Of a stretch of 38,226 bases of DNA, positions 34,018 through 38,226 are shown in pieces. The stretch's first letter is position 1, and each line of letters starts with the position of its first letter. Source of the DNA: Anaerolineales bacterium. Its GTDB lineage: Bacteria > Chloroflexota > Anaerolineae > Anaerolineales > Villigracilaceae. The stretch is from assembly GCA_029933275.1 (NCBI GenBank), contig JAOZOM010000002.1, forward strand, positions 1 to 38,226, in the 5' to 3' direction. Made by a program: the position numbers and the translations under genes. The notes under the pieces were generated by a model. That model had not been told where the DNA came from. It ran no database searches and was given only the letters and a program-made list of their open reading frames with translations.

Positions 34018-35916
34018 ATGGAAGAACTCGCACATACGATTATTTCAGCAGAACGGGTCGTTTTGCTTTTGCTACTCATCGCCCTATTGGTTTCCATTGT
34101 GGCGAAGCGTTTCCGTTTGCCCTATACGGTTGGGTTGGTCATAATTGGTTTGATTTTAACTTTTTTCTCTGATAAGACCTTAGAAATCTCCCCCGAGTTG
34201 ATTATGGGGTTATTGGTTCCGCCCTTGATTTTCGAGGCTTCTTTTCATATTCGCATTGATGATCTGCGGCGTGATTTTGGGTTGATTATGCTTCTCGCTA
34301 TTCCCGGCGTGATTATGACAACGCTGCTGGTAGGTGGCGCAATCCAGTGGGGAACGGGGATGGCAATTTCTACAGCGTTGGTTTTCGGCGCGCTGATAGC
34401 GGCAACTGATCCTGTCGCTGTGGTGGCACTGTTTAAACAATTGGGGGTTCCAAAACGCTTGCAGATTTTGCTCGAAGGAGAAAGCCTTTTCAACGATGGC
34501 ACCGCGATTGTGATGTTTGGGCTAATGTTGGATATTGCGTTAAAAGGAAGCTTTGTTCTAAATGAAAGTCTGATTGACTTTGTACGCGTGGCGGGCGGAG
34601 GCGTTTTTGTTGGTGTAATTTTAGGATTACTCACATCTCAAGCTATTAGGCGAATTAACGATCCTCTTGTTGAGACAACTATTACAACTATTCTGGCTTT
34701 TGGCGCATATATTTTAGCGGAAGATTTGCATGTTAGCGGTGTGCTGGCGGTTGTGATGGCGGGCATTGTTAGTGGCAATATCGGACCGCGCGGTATGTCG
34801 CCTACGACGCGAATTGTTGTGAATAATTTTTGGGAATACGGTGCTTTTCTAGCGAATTCTTTAATCTTCTTGATTATCGGATTAACAACCGATTTACAAG
34901 TTTTACTGGATAATTGGCAGGCAATTGGGGTCGCCATTTTGGCAATTTTAGGGGTACGTGCAATAAGTATTTATGGTTTTTCCCTGTTTGGAAAGGATAT
35001 TCCGCTTAAGTGGAAGCATGTCCTTTATTGGGGCGGATTGCGCGGTGCAATCGTGCTTGCGTTGGCATTGAGTATTCCAACGAATTTTCCTGAGCGAGAA
35101 CGTCTTTTGGCAATGGCTTTCGGCGTAGTTTTATTTACATTGTTAGTACAAGGTTTTTCGATGGATGCGCTGGTCAAAAAGTTGGAATTAGTCAAACGGA
35201 CTGAAAGCCAAATTGAATACGAACGCCGCCATGCTCGCTATATTTCTAATCGCTCTGCTTTTGAACACCTTGAAAATATGAGCAAGCAAGGGCTACTCTC
35301 TGCACATATTTGGAGCCAGATGAAAGCTATTTTTCAAAAACGCGAGCTTTTCTTAATTGGTGCTTTGCAAGAAGTGCTTTCAAAAAACCCTTCTGTTGAA
35401 ATCGAGGAGTTAGATACTGCCCGTCAGGAGGCTTTGCGCGTTCAACGCTCTGCTATTGGACGATTATTTCGAGATGGGATGATTTCAGAGGATATTCACG
35501 AAGAACTGATTAGCGAGGTAGACCAAGCTCTCACAGAAGAACATGTGAATTGGTCGCAGCTTTTGCAAATGGGATCGGGGGAGAAATCTAAGATTACAAA
35601 AATGATGGTGGTTATGATTCAAGAAGATGATTTTGAAAGTGCGCTAAAAGGTTTAAGCAGTGCCGGTTTTGGTGTAGATCGTTTGCCTAGCACAGGCGGT
35701 TTTTTGAGCCAGCATAACGTCACTTTGCTAATCGGTATCCCCGAAAACCGAGAAGCGGATATTGTGCCGGTTTTAGAGAAAAACTGTAAGAAGCGCATCA
35801 AATATATCCGCACGCCTTTAGAAGGAGCGTTTCTGCCCTTTTCCCGCCCTGTCCCCGTAGAGGTTGGCGGTGCGACTATTTTTACCTTTGAGATAGAGGC
35901 TTACCATGAATTCTAA
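34018..35916 (+). CDS. CPA1-type Na+/H+ antiporter fused to a PstA/DarA-like (cyclic-di-AMP receptor family) domain
   Basis: A 632-residue protein. Residues 1-390 are a twelve-helix NhaP-type antiporter with ATDPVAVVALFKQLG (T130-D131-P132) and ESLFNDGTAIVMFG (N159-D160), the ion-binding pair of electroneutral antiporters. A helical cytoplasmic linker (about 390-520) leads to a C-terminal domain (523-632) that matches PstA/DarA from end to end: MVVMIQEDDF, PSTGGFLSQHNVTLLIG and PVEVGGATIFTFEIEAYHEF. PstA/DarA proteins are PII-like trimers that bind cyclic-di-AMP. Of the ligand contacts I recall for S. aureus PstA, F562 and N567 remain, while N24, R26 and T28 equivalents are G550, G552 and D554. 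The gene overlaps the free PstA gene by 11 bases. Confidence 0.88.
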   Translation: MEELAHTIISAERVVLLLLLIALLVSIVAKRFRLPYTVGLVIIGLILTFFSDKTLEISPELIMGLLVPPLIFEASFHIRIDDLRRDFGLIMLLAIPGVIMTTLLVGGAIQWGTGMAISTALVFGALIAATDPVAVVALFKQLGVPKRLQILLEGESLFNDGTAIVMFGLMLDIALKGSFVLNESLIDFVRVAGGGVFVGVILGLLTSQAIRRINDPLVETTITTILAFGAYILAEDLHVSGVLAVVMAGIVSGNIGPRGMSPTTRIVVNNFWEYGAFLANSLIFLIIGLTTDLQVLLDNWQAIGVAILAILGVRAISIYGFSLFGKDIPLKWKHVLYWGGLRGAIVLALALSIPTNFPERERLLAMAFGVVLFTLLVQGFSMDALVKKLELVKRTESQIEYERRHARYISNRSAFEHLENMSKQGLLSAHIWSQMKAIFQKRELFLIGALQEVLSKNPSVEIEELDTARQEALRVQRSAIGRLFRDGMISEDIHEELISEVDQALTEEHVNWSQLLQMGSGEKSKITKMMVVMIQEDDFESALKGLSSAGFGVDRLPSTGGFLSQHNVTLLIGIPENREADIVPVLEKNCKKRIKYIRTPLEGAFLPFSRPVPVEVGGATIFTFEIEAYHEF

Positions 35917-36187
35917 GAATATGAAAATGCTCATTGCGATTGTTCGTGATGCTGATTTGGATAAAATTCTGAACGCGTTACTCGATGAGAATTTCCGTGT
36001 GACGCGCATCGCCTCCAGTGGCGGATTCTTCCGTCGCGGCAACGCAACATTGATGATGGGAGTAGAAGAGGAGAGAGTGGATGAGGCTCTCAATATCATT
36101 CATGATCATTGTACGCCCTCTCTTGACCTCGCGGTTAAGCACGCAACCGTTTTTGTGCTGGATGTAGACCGTTTCGAGCAGATTTAA
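35906..36187 (+). CDS. Stand-alone PstA/DarA family cyclic-di-AMP receptor
   Basis: A 93-residue PII-like protein. MLIAIVRDADLDKILNALL and NFRVTRIASSGGFFRRGNAT match PstA/DarA closely, and the residues aligned with S. aureus PstA N24, R26, T28, F36 and N41 are all kept (N29, R31, T33, F41, N46). The segment corresponding to the large loop before VEVEVGGATVF is shortened: about 15-20 residues are absent, and the C-terminus reads KHATVFVLDVDRFEQI. The start at 35906 lies inside the antiporter gene, with AGAGG upstream; ATG codons at 35921 and 35927 are alternatives, 35921 matching the usual N-terminus. Overlap with the antiporter suggests the two act together. Confidence 0.88.
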   Translation: MNSKNMKMLIAIVRDADLDKILNALLDENFRVTRIASSGGFFRRGNATLMMGVEEERVDEALNIIHDHCTPSLDLAVKHATVFVLDVDRFEQI

Positions 36188-36237
36188 GGCTAATGTGTAT
36201 TGCGTATTCCTTATTTTTTAGGCAATCCGAAATATGG

Positions 36238-36254
36238 GGGTAAAAACTTTACCC
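36238..36254. terminator. Short hairpin between convergent genes
   Basis: Seven-base stem gggtaaa/tttaccc (36238-36244/36248-36254) with a 3-base loop, touching the end of the permease gene. Just upstream (36193-36230) is a decayed copy of the tgtattgcgta repeat seen at 15820. A weak convergent terminator is possible. Confidence 0.35.
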
Positions 36255-37072
36255 TAATCCTGTTCCTGACTCCGCCATGCTTGCCATTTGAGCAGATAAT
36301 TTTCTAGCCACGCGACAATCCCATATAGCACAAGAGCCAAGACGATCAAAGCGAAAATAGCGACGAAGACCAGCGCGGTATCGTATTGCCCGCGCCCGAC
36401 GTTGATTAAAAACCCTAGCCCGCGATCTGAACCGACAAATTCGCCGACCACCGCGCCGATGACCGAGAGTGCGGCTCCAATCCGCAAGCCGCCCAAGAAG
36501 ATGGGTAATGCAGCGGGGATTTCGAGGTAGCGCAATGTTTGCCAACGAGTGGCGCGTAGGGAGCGCATCAGATCGTGCAAAGCGGAGGGGACTTCGCGCA
36601 CGCCGACAACGGTATTGACTAAAACGGGGAAAAAGACAATTAACGCGCAAATGAGAACTTTTGAGAAGATGCCCGGTCCGAACCAGATGACCAGTAGAGG
36701 TGCGATGGCGACAATTGGCACGGCTTGACTAGCAACAAGATAGGGAGCCAAGAGCCGCTCAAAAAGCCGAGATTTGGCAAGCAAGTATCCTAACACAGTC
36801 GCCGCGGCGGTTCCTATTAAAAGCCCCAGCAGTACCTCGAGCAGCGTTACGCTAGTGTGGCGAAGCAGGCTTCCATCCGTGAGAGAGCGAGCGAAGCGAA
36901 TCCCTACATCTGAAGGGGTGGGGAGGATAAAGGCGGGCAAATCAGTTAGGGAGACGGCCAATTGCCATCCCGCTAACGCAAGAAAAAGGGAGAGAAGCGC
37001 AATCCAAAAAGACCCTAAGGGAGGGTTGCTACGAGTTGTTTTTTTAAACTTTCTGGTGAGATTGATATTCAT
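36254..37072 (-). CDS. ribX: ABC transporter permease, probable riboflavin transporter RibX
   Basis: An inner-membrane permease of the SsuC/TauC/ThiX type, 272 residues from the ATG at 37072. It has about six helices and the ATPase-contact EAA loop LRATRWQTLRYLEIPAALPIFLGGLRIG split around residues 175-202. The FMN riboswitch upstream indicates flavin-linked control; a RibXY transporter with such a permease and an NMT1/THI5-like binding protein has been predicted in Chloroflexota from riboswitch contexts. No binding protein or ATPase gene follows: the operon ends at the convergent PstA gene. An in-frame ATG at 37123 would add 17 residues across a terminator-like hairpin and is less likely. 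The gene symbol rests on context. Confidence 0.75.
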   Translation of the reverse strand: MNINLTRKFKKTTRSNPPLGSFWIALLSLFLALAGWQLAVSLTDLPAFILPTPSDVGIRFARSLTDGSLLRHTSVTLLEVLLGLLIGTAAATVLGYLLAKSRLFERLLAPYLVASQAVPIVAIAPLLVIWFGPGIFSKVLICALIVFFPVLVNTVVGVREVPSALHDLMRSLRATRWQTLRYLEIPAALPIFLGGLRIGAALSVIGAVVGEFVGSDRGLGFLINVGRGQYDTALVFVAIFALIVLALVLYGIVAWLENYLLKWQAWRSQEQD

Positions 37073-37078
37073 GGTAAT

Positions 37079-37118
37079 AAAAAATGCTCCACAAGAATTT
37101 CCTTCGAGGCGTGGAGCA
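37079..37118 (-). terminator. Second terminator-like hairpin just before the permease start
   Basis: On the minus strand, perfect 8-base stem TGCTCCAC/GTGGAGCA (37118-37111 with 37092-37085), 18-base loop, followed directly by six T (37084-37079). It ends 7 bases before the ATG at 37072 and contains the only GGAG near that start. It may attenuate transcription or hide the ribosome binding site. Confidence 0.6.
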
Positions 37119-37146
37119 GGCATAGCGGCAAGGCGATGGCTGCGCT

Positions 37147-37179
37147 AAAATAAAAATCCCGAAAACTTTCGTTTTCGGG
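37147..37179 (-). terminator. Riboswitch-controlled intrinsic terminator
   Basis: On the minus strand, stem CCCGAAAAC/GTTTTCGGG with a GAAA tetraloop (37179-37158) followed by ATTTTTATTTT. It lies about 45 bases after the FMN aptamer, the usual place for the expression platform of a transcription-terminating riboswitch. Between them is a perfect 12-base palindrome (37198-37209) and an overlapping GCCAG/CTGGC pair that could form a competing fold. Confidence 0.85.
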
Positions 37180-37221
37180 GCGTAGGGACAGCCAGCACTG
37201 GCGCGCCAGAACTGCGTAAAA

Positions 37222-37361
37222 AACCTTCTTCTATCCGGACTATAACCGTCGGCTTCGGAGTTTCACCGAATCATGTACTTCGCGTTTGCTCAGCACTCGT
37301 GGGCTGTATACCGCAAGGGCATAACACCACCGATCGGGACTTTCACCCTGCCCCGAAGGTA
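37222..37361 (-). ncRNA. FMN riboswitch (RFN element)
   Basis: Read on the minus strand, the conserved RFN blocks appear in order: ACCTTCGGGGCAGGGTGAAA, GTCCCGATCGGTGGT, AGCCCACGAG, CGGTGAAACTCCGAAGCCGA, then GGTTATAGTCCGGAT and AGAAGAAGGT, whose end pairs with the first block as stem P1. These are the known FMN-binding core features. With the terminator downstream it should switch the permease gene off when FMN is abundant. Confidence 0.95.
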
Positions 37362-37378
37362 AATTGAATTGTAAATAG

Positions 37379-37406
37379 ATTATAGCAGGCTATTAGGGCG
37401 CGTCAA
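37379..37406 (-). promoter_or_regulatory. Promoter of the FMN riboswitch and permease unit
   Basis: On the minus strand, TTGACG (37406-37401) and TATAAT (37384-37379) with a 16-base spacer, a near-consensus sigma-70-type promoter. Transcription would begin near 37372, about 11 bases before the aptamer. Confidence 0.8.
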
Positions 37407-37524
37407 TATGTGTTTTGTTATATTATTAGTTAGGTGGTCGGATAGTTAATTTGCTTCCTTTTGTATTGCCTCAAGTTAAACGGAAGCAAGCTTAAAACGC
37501 GTACGTAGCGGGTTTTCATCCTAT

Positions 37525-37554
37525 AAAAAAAGAGCAGACCAAAGTCTGCTCTTT
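37525..37554 (-). terminator. gltA: Intrinsic terminator of the citrate synthase gene
   Basis: Perfect 11-base stem 37529-37539/37544-37554 (aaagagcagac arm), 4-base loop. On the minus strand it is followed by a T-run. It starts 22 bases after the citrate synthase stop. The stretch 37407-37524 holds nothing else recognisable. Confidence 0.85.
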
Positions 37555-37576
37555 TCTATTTTAAAATCTATCTTTT

Positions 37577-38226
37577 TTATCCAGCCGCGATATCTTCCAA
37601 CATCTTAGTGGAAAGTGATTTCGGGCGTTCAATCGGTTGACCGAGTGCGCGAGCCCAAACATAGTTGGCGGTTACGCCGAGGGCGCGACCTACGCCGAAG
37701 AGAACGGTGTAGAAGTCGAATTCGGTGATGCCGTAGTGATATTGAAGTGAGCCGGAAATCGCATCCACATTGGGCCATGGGTTCTTGGCTTTGCCTTGTT
37801 CTTTCAACACAGGCGGGACAACTTTGTTCATCACGTTAGCGACTTTGAAGAGTTCGTCGTCAGCGAAGTGAGCTTTTGCATACTCAAATTGCGCGGTGTA
37901 GCGGGGGTCGGGAACGCGGAGAACGGCGTGTCCGTAACCGGGGATAACTTTGCCGCTGTTGAGGGTTTCCCAGCAGAAGGCGTTCATTTGCTCTTCGTCG
38001 GGGGCGCCGTCAAATTTCTTCTGGACATCCATCAGGAAGGCTAAGCAGTTTTGATTTGCCAAACCGTGTAGCGGACCTGCAAGTCCGTTCATCGCCGCGG
38101 AGAAGGAATAGTAGGGATCAGCCAAAGTGGAGCCGACTAAGTGCATCGCATGAGCGGAGACGTTTCCGGACTCATGGTCAGAGTGCAGGATGAAGTACAA
38201 GCGAGCCATATCTTCATATTCTTTGG
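37577..38226 (-). CDS. gltA: Citrate synthase, C-terminal part (5' end beyond the window)
   Basis: Condenses acetyl-CoA and oxaloacetate to citrate in the TCA cycle. About 215 C-terminal residues are in the window and the frame is open to the edge (upstream codons read [11 protein letters not shown]). Catalytic features are [18 protein letters not shown] (first His of the triad in pig numbering H274), [13 protein letters not shown] (H320) and [16 protein letters not shown] (D375). Phrases such as [16 protein letters not shown] and PNVDAISG place it in the eukaryote-like branch of citrate synthases rather than the E. coli GltA branch. The annotated ATG at 38209 is internal. A strong terminator follows the stop. 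Confidence 0.93.
   Translation of the reverse strand, partial: KEYEDMARLYFILHSDHESGNVSAHAMHLVGSTLADPYYSFSAAMNGLAGPLHGLANQNCLAFLMDVQKKFDGAPDEEQMNAFCWETLNSGKVIPGYGHAVLRVPDPRYTAQFEYAKAHFADDELFKVANVMNKVVPPVLKEQGKAKNPWPNVDAISGSLQYHYGITEFDFYTVLFGVGRALGVTANYVWARALGQPIERPKSLSTKMLEDIAAG

Noticed and set aside
37073-37123. 17-residue extension of the permease
   Set aside because: It crosses a terminator-like hairpin and lacks a ribosome binding site; the permease family normally starts near the chosen ATG.

Overview
The window looks like chromosomal DNA of a member of the Chloroflexota, most likely class Anaerolineae. This is inferred from gene content, not from a marker gene. The clues are extracellular linkers built from Thr/Pro repeats (TPTFTPTP type) on several envelope proteins, an array of L,D-transpeptidases, a bacterial translin next to a DUF3467 gene, an FMN-riboswitch-controlled permease of the RibX kind, and short intergenic repeats of the 'atccgtgtaa' and 'ctgagcttgtcgaa' types. 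No rRNA, tRNA, CRISPR array, transposase or phage gene was seen. Most genes are of moderate GC content; roughly 1-2150 and 3440-4300 are visibly richer in A+T.

Region 1 (1-6.8 kb): a type II restriction-modification pair of the MvaI/BcnI class on the minus strand, a type I phosphodiesterase/alkaline phosphatase superfamily protein, a HEPN-like protein, then ssb, DUF3467, translin, a small membrane protein and a DNPH1-like nucleotide N-hydrolase on the plus strand. Region 2 (6.8-9.3 kb): an EamA transporter, a YihY/BrkB membrane protein and an AMMECR1-domain protein. Region 3 (9.5-15.8 kb): a cell-wall block with a membrane-anchored amidase and four consecutive L,D-transpeptidases (two with TPR-like N-termini and Thr/Pro linkers, two with Tat signals and SH3-like modules), then a LURP-one-like protein and an unknown protein.

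Region 4 (16.0-23.5 kb): a tightly overlapping polysaccharide/glycan cluster with two GT-C-type membrane proteins, GDP-mannose 4,6-dehydratase, a GT2 and a GT4 glycosyltransferase and a WlbA-type sugar-nucleotide 3-dehydrogenase. Region 5 (23.5-30.8 kb): a membrane protein, a VWA-TM-FHA protein, a PP2C phosphatase with an external Thr/Pro tail, and on the other strand a class A penicillin-binding protein with a similar tail. Region 6 (31.0-34.0 kb): a MaoC-type hydratase and an (alpha/alpha)6 glycoside hydrolase with an apparently leaderless promoter.

Region 7 (34.0-36.2 kb) is the most unusual part: a CPA1-type Na+/H+ antiporter with a PstA/DarA (cyclic-di-AMP receptor) domain fused at its C-terminus, overlapping a gene for a free PstA/DarA protein. 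The free copy keeps the known ligand-contact residues and the fused copy has lost several of them. Region 8 (36.2-38.2 kb): a RibX-like permease behind a strong promoter, an FMN riboswitch and two successive terminator-like hairpins, then the 3' part of citrate synthase running off the window.

Other structural signals include a ~180-base leader repeated upstream of two genes (16050 and 30783) in the same relative orientation and ending almost at the start codon, a terminator-like hairpin inside the 5' end of a glycosyltransferase gene, and marked scarcity of CCWGG compared with CCSGG, which bears on the likely specificity of the restriction system.
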